DNA from: Alkalibacterium gilvum
GTDB taxonomy: Bacteria; Bacillota; Bacilli; Lactobacillales; Carnobacteriaceae_A
DNA length: 64,000 nucleotides
Reading direction: 5' to 3'
Assembly: GCF_900109085.1 (NCBI RefSeq)
Contig: NZ_FNYW01000002.1
Location: forward strand, 1-64,000
Both the position numbers and the translations under genes were made by a program. Positions 43,814-52,689 of the stretch are shown piece after piece; within the stretch, counting starts at the first letter, position 1, and each line of letters opens with the position of its first letter. The notes under the pieces are model-generated. The model was not told the DNA's origin. It made no database searches and was given only the letters and a program-made list of their open reading frames with translations.

Positions 43814-44095
43814 ATGACTTATAGTGAAGATGAACCATCCGTTCTGACACATACAACTGAATACCGGTATTTAATCAAATGTAAAGAAAAGACAGTAGGA
43901 TTAGACGTGATGGATCAAGACATCCTTTTCAACGCAGATGGTGATATTGACTGCCCTATTGATGTTGTCTTACATAAAAACGGGTATACTTTTAGTGACC
44001 TAATGACTTGGGATGCAAAAGAGATCCAATTTGTTGAATTAAGTAATAAAAGAATAAATATAATTAGAAAAATCCCTTTAAATATTAATTTATAA
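43814..44095 (+). CDS. Small uncharacterised protein
   Basis: I do not recognise this 93-residue soluble, acidic protein (MTYSEDEPSVLTHTTEYRYL...). It has no signal peptide. Alternating hydrophobic residues (YRYLIKC, FVELSN, INIIRKI) suggest a mostly beta fold. ATG 43814 is preceded by TTGGAGAG; the in-frame TTG at 43799 is part of that site. A terminator follows at once. Confidence 0.6.
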   Translation: MTYSEDEPSVLTHTTEYRYLIKCKEKTVGLDVMDQDILFNADGDIDCPIDVVLHKNGYTFSDLMTWDAKEIQFVELSNKRINIIRKIPLNINL

Positions 44096-44138
44096 AAAAG
44101 AAGTGACTTATCTCTTGAAAGATAAATCACTTCTTTTT
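44095..44138 (+). terminator. Intrinsic terminator
   Basis: AGAAGTGA-TTATCT pairs with AGATAA-TCACTTCT around CTTGAA. Flanking A and T runs could serve both strands. Confidence 0.85.
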
Positions 44139-44191
44139 GTTTAAATATAAATGAGAGAAAAAGCAGTAAAAAGTCTGTTAAATTGAAATCA

Positions 44192-44611
44192 CTAATTAAT
44201 TGGAGAATCAGATTGAAGCAAAAAAGTGACTATCGATTTTTTGGGATGCAGCGTATACGTTGCTTCTGTTTCATTGCCGGTAATTTTCTGATAACCTTCT
44301 GCAAGAAAACCAGCTTCCAAAGAAAACGTGACCTTTGTATCAAGCGCTAGTCGATGAGACGTTAGAGCGCCTGACCATTCATAGTATCGGGATTTTTTCG
44401 TTTTTCGGTAAAGTGCGAGCTCTCCGGAAAAAAGTCGATTCATCTGCTGTATAAGATCATCTAGAGATTCAAACGATTGAGAGCGGGCGAGTTCTTTACC
44501 GGCCCAATAGAGTATGTTCTCTTCACCATCATTAAGTAGATTAGGCAAAAGAGCATCTCTTAAAAGACTTAAACTATCTAAGTAGGGCATGTTTTTATTT
44601 TCGTCGTGCAT
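44192..44611 (-). CDS. YslB-family protein (DUF2507)
   Basis: The 139-residue protein matches the YslB family: LLRDALLPNLLNDGEENILYWAGKELAR at the N-terminus, then ...FEWSGAL-type and AGFLAEGYQKITG segments, the latter shared with V4R-like domains. These proteins are widespread in Firmicutes and of unknown function, often near murI or uvrC, as here divergent from murI. AGAGGTGA precedes ATG 44611. Confidence 0.82.
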   Translation of the reverse strand: MHDENKNMPYLDSLSLLRDALLPNLLNDGEENILYWAGKELARSQSFESLDDLIQQMNRLFSGELALYRKTKKSRYYEWSGALTSHRLALDTKVTFSLEAGFLAEGYQKITGNETEATYTLHPKKSIVTFLLQSDSPIN

Positions 44612-44860
44612 GTTTTCACCTCTTGATTGTACTTACTTTTGCTTACTTTTAGTCTTTAATGTACACGTTTTAGTCTTTCCCTTTTCAATTATATTCTTTA
44701 TAATAGAAGAGGAGACAAAATCATACTTATTCATTTTACCTTTTTTTAAAAAGGGTTTCTACAACAAAAGAGTTAATTCAAATAAAAACTGCTGATTTCA
44801 TTTAAATGATATCATTATCGTTTAAAAGTGGAACAAAGACAAGGATAAGGTTGTATAAAT

Positions 44861-45688
44861 ATGTCAAATAAACCAATAGGATTACTAGACTCTGGGGTGG
44901 GAGGGCTAACAGTTTTGAAAGCTGTAAAAAACCGCTTACCAGATGAATCGTTCGTATATATCGGCGATACGAAGCGTTGCCCTTATGGCAATCGTACCAA
45001 AGATGAAATCATCAGATTTACATTAGAAATGGTCCAATTTTTAATGAAGAAGAATGTAAAGATGATTGTAATAGCATGTAATACAGCGACGGCCCATGCG
45101 CTAGAAATAGTCAGAAAAAAAGTAAACATTCCAGTAATTGGCGTCGTTAAACCAGGAAGTGTAGCAGCTTCACACAAAACAGAAACTAATAATATTGGTG
45201 TATTAGCAACAGTGAGCACTGTTGATTCTAAGTTTTACGTGCAATCACTTTTAAAACAAGATGAAAAAATTAAAGTTAAAAGTTTAGCGTGCCCAGAATT
45301 TGTAGATATTGTAGAAAAAAACGCATATGAATCAAAAGAAGCAAAAGAATTAGTAGCAAATAAATTAGCTGATTTCAAAGAGAAAGAAATGGATACAGTT
45401 ATTTTAGGATGTACACACTTTCCATTATTGACCTCTTATATACAGGAAACATTAGGAGAAAATATAACATTAATTGATTCTGGCTCAGTAACTTCTTTGA
45501 AAGTAGAAGCAGTTTTAAACGAGAAAAAGCTTGCTGGCAATAAAAATCATCAAAATACGATCAATATTCTCACAACAGGTCCTGAAGAGACATTCCGTGA
45601 AATAGTAGAAAAATGGTTGGAAACAAAAGCATTCGCTATTAATCAAGTAACGCTAGAAAGGTTGGAAGACACGAATGAAAAACACTAA
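44861..45688 (+). CDS. murI: Glutamate racemase
   Basis: The 275-residue enzyme makes D-glutamate for peptidoglycan. The two catalytic Cys are C73 (ACNTAT) and C184 (GCTHFPLL), and the N-terminal LLDSGVGGLTV is diagnostic. It overlaps rdgB by 14 bases. The order murI-rdgB-yfcE follows the racE-ysnA-ysnB order of Bacillus without gerM and rph. Confidence 0.96.
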   Translation: MSNKPIGLLDSGVGGLTVLKAVKNRLPDESFVYIGDTKRCPYGNRTKDEIIRFTLEMVQFLMKKNVKMIVIACNTATAHALEIVRKKVNIPVIGVVKPGSVAASHKTETNNIGVLATVSTVDSKFYVQSLLKQDEKIKVKSLACPEFVDIVEKNAYESKEAKELVANKLADFKEKEMDTVILGCTHFPLLTSYIQETLGENITLIDSGSVTSLKVEAVLNEKKLAGNKNHQNTINILTTGPEETFREIVEKWLETKAFAINQVTLERLEDTNEKH

Positions 45689-46292
45689 AACAATTGTGAT
45701 AGCAACACAAAATAAAGGAAAAGCCAAGGAGTTTGAAGCGCTATTCAATAAAAAAGGATTTGAGGTGTTGACGCTTCTAGATTTTCCCGAGATTCGTGAT
45801 GTAGAAGAAACAGGGACAACATTTAAAGAAAATGCACTTTTGAAGTCTGAAACCATTGCGAAAGAACTTAATACAATCGTTTTGTCAGATGATTCCGGCC
45901 TTGTAGTTGATGCATTACATGGTCAACCAGGTGTTTACTCAGCAAGATACGCAGGTGAAGAAAAGAATGATGCAAAAAACAATGCGAAATTATTAAATGA
46001 TCTCAGTGATTATAATGGTAAGGACAGAAAAGCGCATTTCCATTGTTCACTTGCTCTCTCTCATCCAAAAAAAGACTCCTTAGTTATTGACGGAAAACTT
46101 GAAGGTGTAATAGCTGAGGTACCTAGGGGAGAAAATGGCTTTGGGTACGACTCACTCTTTTATTTGCCTAATAAAAATAAAACACTCGCAGAAATTTCTC
46201 AAGAAGAAAAGAATAGTATCAGTCATCGAGCTAACGCCTTACAAAAATTGGAAGGCTATTTGGATGATTGGTTAGAAAATGATGACGCATAA
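45675..46292 (+). CDS. rdgB: XTP/dITP diphosphatase (RdgB/HAM1)
   Basis: The 205-residue protein matches HAM1/RdgB: ATQNKGKAKEFE at the N-terminus, EETGTTFKENALLKS, SDDSGLVVDALHGQPGVYSARYAGE and FGYDSLF. It cleaves non-canonical purine nucleotides such as ITP and XTP to the monophosphate. The ribosome binding site lies inside murI (GAAAGGTTGGAAG), implying translational coupling. Confidence 0.95.
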   Translation: MKNTKTIVIATQNKGKAKEFEALFNKKGFEVLTLLDFPEIRDVEETGTTFKENALLKSETIAKELNTIVLSDDSGLVVDALHGQPGVYSARYAGEEKNDAKNNAKLLNDLSDYNGKDRKAHFHCSLALSHPKKDSLVIDGKLEGVIAEVPRGENGFGYDSLFYLPNKNKTLAEISQEEKNSISHRANALQKLEGYLDDWLENDDA

Positions 46293-46307
46293 AAGGGAGC
46301 TGAGAAG

Positions 46308-46829
46308 ATGAAAATAGTTGTAGTCAGTGATAATCATGGCAATACCTATTTCATGGAAGAGATTTATTCAATACATCAAGAAGATACAGATGAATGGATA
46401 CATTGTGGCGATTCTGAATTGTTAGTAGACCACCCACTCTGGCACACATACAAAACAGTGCTTGGGAATATGGACATAACAAACGAATTTCAGTTAATGA
46501 GATCAGAGGATATTGGGCAATTACGTTATCTTGTTGCACATGGTCACCAACATAATATTAAACGTTCCTATAGTAAACTTTCTAAAATAGCCAAAAAAGA
46601 GGATGCTCAAATTGTCTTTTACGGTCATACACATATTCCTAAAGTGGAAAAAGAAGATGAGATTATATTTATGAATCCTGGAAGTATTGCCCAACCTAGA
46701 GATAGACACAAGGGAACGTATTTAGTTCTAACGCTAGATGATGAGGCGACAATAGCTGAGTGTACATTTTATGATCAAGATCACAACAAAGTTGAAGAGT
46801 TAAGTACAAAAGTTGCTTTAAGAAAATAA
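46308..46829 (+). CDS. YfcE/YsnB-type phosphodiesterase
   Basis: The 173-residue metallophosphoesterase has motifs SDNHGN, HCGDSE, GNMD, HGHQHN and GHTHIP in order, as in the MJ0936/YfcE group of phosphodiesterases. It lies 15 bp after rdgB, as ysnB follows ysnA in Bacillus. The physiological substrate is unknown. GGGAGCTGAG is the ribosome binding site. Confidence 0.9.
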   Translation: MKIVVVSDNHGNTYFMEEIYSIHQEDTDEWIHCGDSELLVDHPLWHTYKTVLGNMDITNEFQLMRSEDIGQLRYLVAHGHQHNIKRSYSKLSKIAKKEDAQIVFYGHTHIPKVEKEDEIIFMNPGSIAQPRDRHKGTYLVLTLDDEATIAECTFYDQDHNKVEELSTKVALRK

Positions 46830-46928
46830 GGCAAATATATAATTATATTAAATCGTTCTCTTAAATGATGCGCTTATTTTCAAAGTTTTTAAAAATGACC
46901 GTGAGGATAATCGTTGCAAGGAGTGCAA

Positions 46929-47411
46929 ATGATGATAGGGGAAAAAATAAAGAAACTGTTAATAAATGAGGAAACGTCATTGGTGAAACCTGCCGAACAA
47001 GTGGCTGTTGTGGGAATCAAAAATCGTTTGAATCATGCATTACTATTACTAACCACAGATAAATATGCCGTCGTTCCAGTTCTTGATGATCACTCAAAGA
47101 TGTGTGGACTTATCTCAATGCCTACAATTATGCAAACCATTATGGATATAGAAGATGTTCATTTTGAGAAATTAGGTGAAATTGAGGTAGGGGAAGTTAT
47201 GGACAGAAACTATCCATATGTATTCGAAAACTATGAATTAGAAGATGTTTTAAATAGACTCGTTCATCATGCATTTATCACAGTGATTGATGACGAAGGT
47301 TTTTTCAAAGGCATTATCACGCGTAGTGAAATACTTAAAGGGACCAATCGTATTGCTCATGAGTTTGAAAGAAAATATGAGGTCAAAGAGAAAGAAGCCA
47401 TTACGCACTAA
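46929..47411 (+). CDS. CBS-domain protein, DarB/CbpB type (c-di-AMP sensor)
   Basis: The 160-residue protein is a CBS pair resembling DarB (YkuL) of B. subtilis and CbpB of Listeria: the segment RLNHALLLLTTDKYAVVPVLDDHSKM ends CBS1, and ITVIDDEGFFKGIITRSEIL ends CBS2. DarB/CbpB bind c-di-AMP and, when free, stimulate the (p)ppGpp synthetase Rel. The start is ATG 46929 or 46932 after AAGGAG (46918-46923). The TTG at 46914 is not needed. The gene converges on an MscS channel gene. Confidence 0.8.
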   Translation: MMIGEKIKKLLINEETSLVKPAEQVAVVGIKNRLNHALLLLTTDKYAVVPVLDDHSKMCGLISMPTIMQTIMDIEDVHFEKLGEIEVGEVMDRNYPYVFENYELEDVLNRLVHHAFITVIDDEGFFKGIITRSEILKGTNRIAHEFERKYEVKEKEAITH

Positions 47412-47426
47412 AATCAAATAAGTAAT

Positions 47427-47478
47427 AAAAAAAGCCTTTCATTACGTTTAGACAAGACGCAATGAAGGGCTTCTTTAT
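47427..47478. terminator. Bidirectional terminator
   Basis: AAGCCTTTCATT pairs with AATGAAGGGCTT (G-T allowed) between A- and T-rich flanks, between converging genes. Confidence 0.85.
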
Positions 47479-47507
47479 TTGTGGAATCGTGATTGTTGAG
47501 TGAAATT

Positions 47508-48389
47508 CTATTCGCCAGAGAGTTCAAATGTTGCATTCGGTAAAGCAATGCCGTCTTTTATAAGAGCTGCGACGTACTTTTCATAGAAAATATTGCGAAT
47601 ATCATATTGAGTTCCAGCCTCTGAAAACATAGTAATTTGAACAGCGATTTGACCTGGACTAATAGGAACAAAAGAAATTTCAGTCGGCTCAATAGTAATT
47701 TCATCATACTCTGGTAGAGATGTCTTGTTTACATGGGTTAGTACTTTTCTGACGCGTTCTAAATCAGTAGCTGCAAACAACTTAATTTTAATACGTACCC
47801 GCATATCTGCCCGTGAGAGGTTACTTACAATAGTAATTTCTCGATTAGGAATATAATGTAGCGTACCATCAAAATCTTTGACTTGTGTTGTCTTTAAATT
47901 AACATCTTCGACAGTACCATTAATTCCTTTAATTTCGACGACATCACCAACATCTATTTGTTTTTCAAGCAAGATCATGAAACCATTAACGATATCTGAA
48001 ACAAAGCCTTGGGCACCTAGTGATAAGGCCAAACCAAGCACCCCAGCACTAGCAAGTAACGTCCCGACAGGAATACCAATTAATTCAAGAATAGTGTAAA
48101 CAAGAAAGAAATACAGAACAGCATTGAAAATATTTTTACTTAATTTATGCAAAGTATTTAAACGATTCGGAACGGTATGCTTTTCCTCAATATACTTTGT
48201 AAATATTTTTTCTATTGTAAATCGTCCGATACGTCTCAATATGAAAAAAATAATTAAAGCTAAAAAAATCTGTAAAATTAATAATACGATAGACCAGGTA
48301 AAGGCCTGCCAATCGATAGCCTGCCATTTTTCTAAAAATAAATTAACTTCTTCATCCACGTTATCAATAGAATCTGATGGGTCACTCAT
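47508..48389 (-). CDS. MscS-family mechanosensitive channel
   Basis: The 293-residue protein has three membrane helices. The third, lined by Gly and Ala (LLASAGVLGLALSLGAQGFVSDIVNGFMIL), is the MscS pore helix. GDVVEIKGINGTVEDVNLKTTQV is the beta-domain signature. It opens upon hypo-osmotic shock. The length is close to YkuT of Bacillus. The start ATG 48389 has TGAGGATT upstream; the frame is open to 48464 without a site. Confidence 0.92.
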   Translation of the reverse strand: MSDPSDSIDNVDEEVNLFLEKWQAIDWQAFTWSIVLLILQIFLALIIFFILRRIGRFTIEKIFTKYIEEKHTVPNRLNTLHKLSKNIFNAVLYFFLVYTILELIGIPVGTLLASAGVLGLALSLGAQGFVSDIVNGFMILLEKQIDVGDVVEIKGINGTVEDVNLKTTQVKDFDGTLHYIPNREITIVSNLSRADMRVRIKIKLFAATDLERVRKVLTHVNKTSLPEYDEITIEPTEISFVPISPGQIAVQITMFSEAGTQYDIRNIFYEKYVAALIKDGIALPNATFELSGE

Positions 48390-48559
48390 TATAATCCTCA
48401 TTTCATCATTTTTTGTATTAGATATCAGTATTAAATAGTTTAACATGATTTCATAAAGATTCAATTATTTTAGTTATTATATAGAGCTTCTTGGTTGCAA
48501 TGTGAAACACTTAAGTGGTAGTCTTAAAGTATACAGAATATAAGAAAGAGGGATAAACT

Positions 48560-48970
48560 ATGACAGGTGGAGAAATAGCAGCATTGATTGCAGCAATAGC
48601 TTTTGCAGTACTTGTTTTAGGCTTGGTTTACGTATTGTTCAAAGTAGCAAAAATGGTTTCTGAGTTGAACACGACAGTAGAAGAAGCAAATAAAAGTTTA
48701 AGTACAATAACAAAAGATGCAGATTTATTGCTGATTGAGGTTGAAGGCTTACTTAATAAATCCAACGTAACATTGGATGATGTAAATGGGAAGTTAGGAT
48801 TAACTGATCCTTTATTTAAAGCTGTTGGCGACCTAGGTGAATCCGTATCAAGTTTAAATAATTCAACTCGCAACTTGAGCTCCCACTTAGCAAGTGCTTC
48901 TAAACGAGGCGCATCTATGGGGATTGCGAAAAAAGTAGGCTCAACAATGAGTAAAGATAAAAGCAAATAA
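48560..48970 (+). CDS. YtxG-type DUF948 protein
   Basis: The 136-residue protein has an N-terminal membrane helix (about 5-30) and a helical amphipathic part with NTTVEEANKSL and VNGKLGLTDPLFKAVGDLGESVSSLN, as in DUF948/YtxG. In Bacillus ytxG belongs to the general stress regulon. AGAGGG precedes ATG 48560. ytxH follows 44 bp later, the usual pair. Confidence 0.88.
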   Translation: MTGGEIAALIAAIAFAVLVLGLVYVLFKVAKMVSELNTTVEEANKSLSTITKDADLLLIEVEGLLNKSNVTLDDVNGKLGLTDPLFKAVGDLGESVSSLNNSTRNLSSHLASASKRGASMGIAKKVGSTMSKDKSK

Positions 48971-49014
48971 AGAATCACTCATTATTCAAAAATGAAAAGG
49001 AGAGATTTGATAAG

Positions 49015-49530
49015 ATGTTAATTGATAAAGTAGAAAAAGCATATGAAGTAAAAGGTTTTGTCTTAGGTACATTTGTAGGTGCTGCAGTTGCGGGCATCAC
49101 TGCGTTACTTTTAGCGCCTAAATCAGGTAAAGAAGTACGTAGCGATATCAAAGAGCAAGGTATTAAAACGAAAGACCAAGCAAAAGATTACGTAGACAAG
49201 GCTAAAGATAAAGGATTAGAATTGAAAGATTCTATCAGCAAGAAAAGCGATGATTACATGGAAGATGCATCAGAAAATTATGAAGAATTATCTGATGAAG
49301 CAGAAAAAAATCTCGACAAGATAAAGAAACAAGCGAAAGACACAGCTGAAAAAGTTAAAGCAAAAATGAATAACAATGAAAAAGCAACCAAGAAAAATGA
49401 TCCAACGGCTCCAGATACAACGTCTCGTGCGGTAAACAATGAAGCAAACACGGCTGCAGATTCTTCACCTGACAACAAAACGGAAGATGTAAAAACAGAT
49501 ACCACATACTTTAATCCCGACAATAAATAA
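49015..49530 (+). CDS. YtxH-domain protein
   Basis: The 171-residue protein has the YtxH start: a Gly-rich membrane helix (GFVLGTFVGAAVAGITALLLAPKSGKEVR, about 14-42) followed by a long charged helical, LEA-like region rich in Lys, Asp and Glu, and a disordered end with many Asn, Thr and Asp. It is associated with envelope or general stress; the function is unknown. It is co-transcribed with ytxG. Confidence 0.88.
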   Translation: MLIDKVEKAYEVKGFVLGTFVGAAVAGITALLLAPKSGKEVRSDIKEQGIKTKDQAKDYVDKAKDKGLELKDSISKKSDDYMEDASENYEELSDEAEKNLDKIKKQAKDTAEKVKAKMNNNEKATKKNDPTAPDTTSRAVNNEANTAADSSPDNKTEDVKTDTTYFNPDNK

Positions 49531-49545
49531 AAAAACTAAAAAATA

Positions 49546-49580
49546 TAAAAAGAGGATACGATGATTCGTGTCCTTTTTTT
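49546..49580 (+). terminator. Intrinsic terminator
   Basis: GGATACGA pairs with TCGTGTCC around TGAT, with A-run and T-run flanks. Confidence 0.85.
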
Positions 49581-49683
49581 GTACATAGCAATGCCTATGA
49601 GCTGAATATGAATTTAATACACTTTTATAATGTGAATAGTAAGGCCACATTTGAAAAAACATACTATAGAAAGAGTGAGCTAG

Positions 49684-50196
49684 ATGCAAATTATTAGTCC
49701 AGTGGATGCAGTAAAGGTAATGGCTATTACTATTTTAAGTTATGTTGCTATAGTAATAATTTTAAGGGCATCAGGCAAAAGAACATTATCTAAAATGAAT
49801 GCCTTTGATTTCATAGTAACTATCGCCTTAGGGTCAGTTTTAGCTACCACTATTGTGAATTATAAAAGTTCTTTCTGGAACGGCATATTAACCTTTACTA
49901 TGCTCGTTGTCTGCCAACATGTCGCCACCTGGCTATCGGTTAGGTTTGATGCGGTTAGTCAATTGTTGAAATCTGAACCAGCACTCCTTTATTATGATAA
50001 TACATTTCAGAAAAAAACAATGAAAAAAGAAAGAGTAGATAAAAATGAATTGAAACAAGCAATAAGAAAGGCGGGCTATATTTCATTTCAAGGTGTGTCC
50101 GCTATTATATTGGAAGCAGATGGAAGTTTGACTGTGATGTCAGATCGTGAGAAAAGAAATCTGAAAAAAAGTGATTTTGTGTTCATAGATGAATAA
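49684..50196 (+). CDS. DUF421 (YetF/YrbG-like) membrane protein
   Basis: The 170-residue protein has three membrane helices in the first 90 residues (with LRASGKRTLSKMNAFDFIVTIALGSVLATTI, the family signature) and a soluble alpha/beta domain (SEPALLYYDNTF, ELKQAIRKAGYISFQGVSAIILEADGSLTV). DUF421 proteins are common in Firmicutes and function is unknown. AGAGTGAG precedes ATG 49684. Confidence 0.88.
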   Translation: MQIISPVDAVKVMAITILSYVAIVIILRASGKRTLSKMNAFDFIVTIALGSVLATTIVNYKSSFWNGILTFTMLVVCQHVATWLSVRFDAVSQLLKSEPALLYYDNTFQKKTMKKERVDKNELKQAIRKAGYISFQGVSAIILEADGSLTVMSDREKRNLKKSDFVFIDE

Positions 50197-50238
50197 AAAA
50201 CATCTGCCCAAGAATAGACTTTGGGCAGACATTTTTTT
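50195..50238. terminator. Bidirectional intrinsic terminator
   Basis: TCTGCCCAA pairs with TTGGGCAGA, flanked by A6 and T7, between the converging DUF421 gene and pepQ. Confidence 0.92.
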
Positions 50239-51337
50239 AATCTTTGATAGGGAGTTCAATTAACTCTTTACTTGTATGAGTAAGAGGCTGTGCACCATCT
50301 TCAGTAACATAAATACAATCCTCAACACGGACACCATAGAAGTCTTCAATATAAATTCCTGGTTCAATTGAAAAACACATCGATTCTTCTATAATGAGTT
50401 CAACACCTGGAGCAATATCGGGAAATTCGTGCACCGATTTACCTAGTCCGTGGCCCAAACGATGAGTAAAGTATTGACCATAGCCAGCTTTTTCAATGTG
50501 GTTTCTAGCAGCATGATCGATTGAAGCAGCTGATATACCAGGTTTTACTAATGCTTGCGCTTTTTCCTGTGCTTCCTTAACTACGGTATAAATTTCCTTA
50601 GTTTCTTCATCTGCCTTACCATAAACAACGGTTCGTGTCATATCACTTGTATAGCCATTATAAACAACGCCTAAATCAAAAAGAACCCACTCGTTCGGCT
50701 TGAGTTGACGCTTGCCGGGTGTACCGTGAGGACTGGCAGCGTGATCACCGAAAAGCACCATTGTTGGGAAACTCATTTCCTTAACGCCGTATTTCTTGAT
50801 CCCATACTCGATAAGCGCCACAACTTCTTCTTCTGTAATACCATTTTTCAAAGAAGCCATTCCAATTTCCAAAGCTTTATCTGCTAGGTCACCAGCTTCT
50901 TTTAATATCTCAATTTCATAAGGTTGTTTCAAAACTCTTAAATTTTGAATGATGGAAACACTGTTAACAAACGAGGCATCTGGAAAAATACCTTGCAATG
51001 AATGATAACGTGAAACAAGTAATGAATCTTCATCAATACCAATTTTTTGAGAAACAAAAGCATCTGTATCCAAGGCAACTTTCAATAAAGCCCAAGGAGA
51101 TTCCTCATCTTTATAAGAAATAATGCGTGCGTGTCCATTTACAGCTCTAGCCGAGGGGGCTTCCATTGCAGGAACAAGCAACCAGAAGACGTCTTCAAAG
51201 ATGATTGCTGCAGTGACACGCTCATGTGGATCACTTTCAAAACCAGTTAAATATGCGACGGTTAAAGGATCATCAAAAAAGAGAAAATCGATATGTTCCG
51301 ATTTCATATAATGTTGTACGTTGTTAAGTGCTGTCAT
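50237..51337 (-). CDS. pepQ: Xaa-Pro dipeptidase PepQ
   Basis: The 366-residue M24 peptidase has a creatinase-like N-domain and the pita-bread catalytic domain: FDLGVVYNGYTSDMTRT holds the two metal Asp, GHGLGKSVHE the metal His, EPGIYI the first Glu and RVEDCIYV the second. It splits X-Pro dipeptides. It is divergent from ccpA, the classic pepQ-ccpA arrangement in lactic acid bacteria. AGAAGGGA precedes ATG 51337. Confidence 0.95.
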   Translation of the reverse strand: MTALNNVQHYMKSEHIDFLFFDDPLTVAYLTGFESDPHERVTAAIIFEDVFWLLVPAMEAPSARAVNGHARIISYKDEESPWALLKVALDTDAFVSQKIGIDEDSLLVSRYHSLQGIFPDASFVNSVSIIQNLRVLKQPYEIEILKEAGDLADKALEIGMASLKNGITEEEVVALIEYGIKKYGVKEMSFPTMVLFGDHAASPHGTPGKRQLKPNEWVLFDLGVVYNGYTSDMTRTVVYGKADEETKEIYTVVKEAQEKAQALVKPGISAASIDHAARNHIEKAGYGQYFTHRLGHGLGKSVHEFPDIAPGVELIIEESMCFSIEPGIYIEDFYGVRVEDCIYVTEDGAQPLTHTSKELIELPIKD

Positions 51338-51462
51338 AAAATCCCTTCTTTTCTATAAATTAGTTTAAGTCTATCAGAAAAAAATGGTATAGTATAGTTA
51401 GAGTAAGAGTAAGCCCTTTCTGAAAATAAATGAGAAAATTTCATGAAAATAATGTTTATTAT

Positions 51463-51490
51463 TGAAATTGTAAGCGGGCTCTGTTATTCT
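51463..51490 (+). promoter_or_regulatory. ccpA promoter containing a cre site
   Basis: TTGAAA (51463-51468) and TATTCT (51485-51490) are 16 bp apart. The spacer holds TGTAAGCGGGCTCT (51469-51482), which fits the cre consensus at 12 of 14 positions. CcpA bound there would block its own promoter and could affect pepQ. Confidence 0.6.
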
Positions 51491-51539
51491 GGGTGTTGAA
51501 GTATGCGCTCACAAAATTCTCTTTTGAAGGAGTAGAATC

Positions 51540-52544
51540 ATGGATAAACAAACAATTACTATTTACGATGTTGCCCGAGAAGCTAGCGTGTCAATGGCAA
51601 CTGTATCGCGTGTCGTTAACGGCAACCCAAATGTCAAACCTACAACAAGAAAAAAGGTCTTGGATGTTATTGACCACCTAGACTACCGCCCGAATGCTGT
51701 CGCTCGTGGATTAGCAAGTAAGAAAACGACAACTGTCGGAGTTATCATTCCTGACGTAACGAATCTTTATTTTTCATCGCTTGCTCGTGGGATAGATGAT
51801 ATTGCTACGATGTATAAGTATAATATTATCCTAGCCAATTCAGATAAAAATGAAGAAAAAGAAGTTCAAGTGTTAAATACATTATTGGCTAAACAAGTAG
51901 ATGGTGTTATTTTTATGGGGAATAAAATCACTGATGAAATGCGAGCTGAGTTTTCTCGTTCACGTACACCAGTTGTTTTGGCAGGAACAGTAGATCCTGA
52001 CGAACAAGTAGGTAGTGTGAATATTGACTACGAAAAAGCAACAGAAGAAGCTACAACACTGCTTATAAACAATGGAAACAAAAAAGTCGCCTTTATTTCG
52101 GAAAGTCACGATGAGCCAATCAACGGAATCTATCGTTTGAATGGCTACAAGAATGCACTAGAAAAAGCATCATTGTTATATGACGAAAATCTAGTGATAC
52201 AGTCTGAATACACATATAAAGTGGGAGAAGTTGTTTACGAACAATTAGAAAAAGCAGGAGCTACATCAGCTGTCATTGCAGATGATGAGCTAGCATTAGG
52301 TGTACTAAATGCAGCTTTAGATCGTGGGATAAGTGTACCTGAAGAATTTGAAATCATTACTTCAAACAATACTAAACTTACCGCAATGTCTCGTCCGCAA
52401 TTAACAACAGTTAAGCAACCTCTTTATGATATTGGTGCAGTTGCAATGCGTCTGTTAACAAAACTTATGAATAAAGAAGAAGTAGATGAAAAAACGATTA
52501 CTCTTCCTTATTCAATAAACAATGAAGGAACAGTTAAAAAATAA
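51540..52544 (+). CDS. ccpA: Catabolite control protein A
   Basis: The 334-residue LacI-family regulator has the helix-turn-helix and hinge ([22 protein letters not shown], then NAVARGLAS, about 7-58) and a periplasmic-binding-protein-like core. The [17 protein letters not shown] and [13 protein letters not shown] segments are typical for CcpA. With HPr-Ser-P it binds cre sites and controls carbon use. Candidate sites are seen at 1089, 10435 and in its own promoter. GAAGGAG is the ribosome binding site. Confidence 0.95.
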   Translation: MDKQTITIYDVAREASVSMATVSRVVNGNPNVKPTTRKKVLDVIDHLDYRPNAVARGLASKKTTTVGVIIPDVTNLYFSSLARGIDDIATMYKYNIILANSDKNEEKEVQVLNTLLAKQVDGVIFMGNKITDEMRAEFSRSRTPVVLAGTVDPDEQVGSVNIDYEKATEEATTLLINNGNKKVAFISESHDEPINGIYRLNGYKNALEKASLLYDENLVIQSEYTYKVGEVVYEQLEKAGATSAVIADDELALGVLNAALDRGISVPEEFEIITSNNTKLTAMSRPQLTTVKQPLYDIGAVAMRLLTKLMNKEEVDEKTITLPYSINNEGTVKK

Positions 52545-52552
52545 TACACAAG

Positions 52553-52583
52553 AAAAGCTGGGCTCATATGCTCAGCTTTTTTT
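52553..52583 (+). terminator. Intrinsic terminator of ccpA
   Basis: AAAAGCTGGGC (52553-52563) pairs with GCTCAGCTTTT (52570-52580), plus T residues. Confidence 0.9.
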
Positions 52584-52689
52584 ATTTAACAAACTTAAAC
52601 ATAAGACTTATTTGGTGTCAGCAAAATACTAAATCAAAGAATATAGTTTTTATTAAAGAAGTAAATAATATATATGGTGAATCTGGTCA

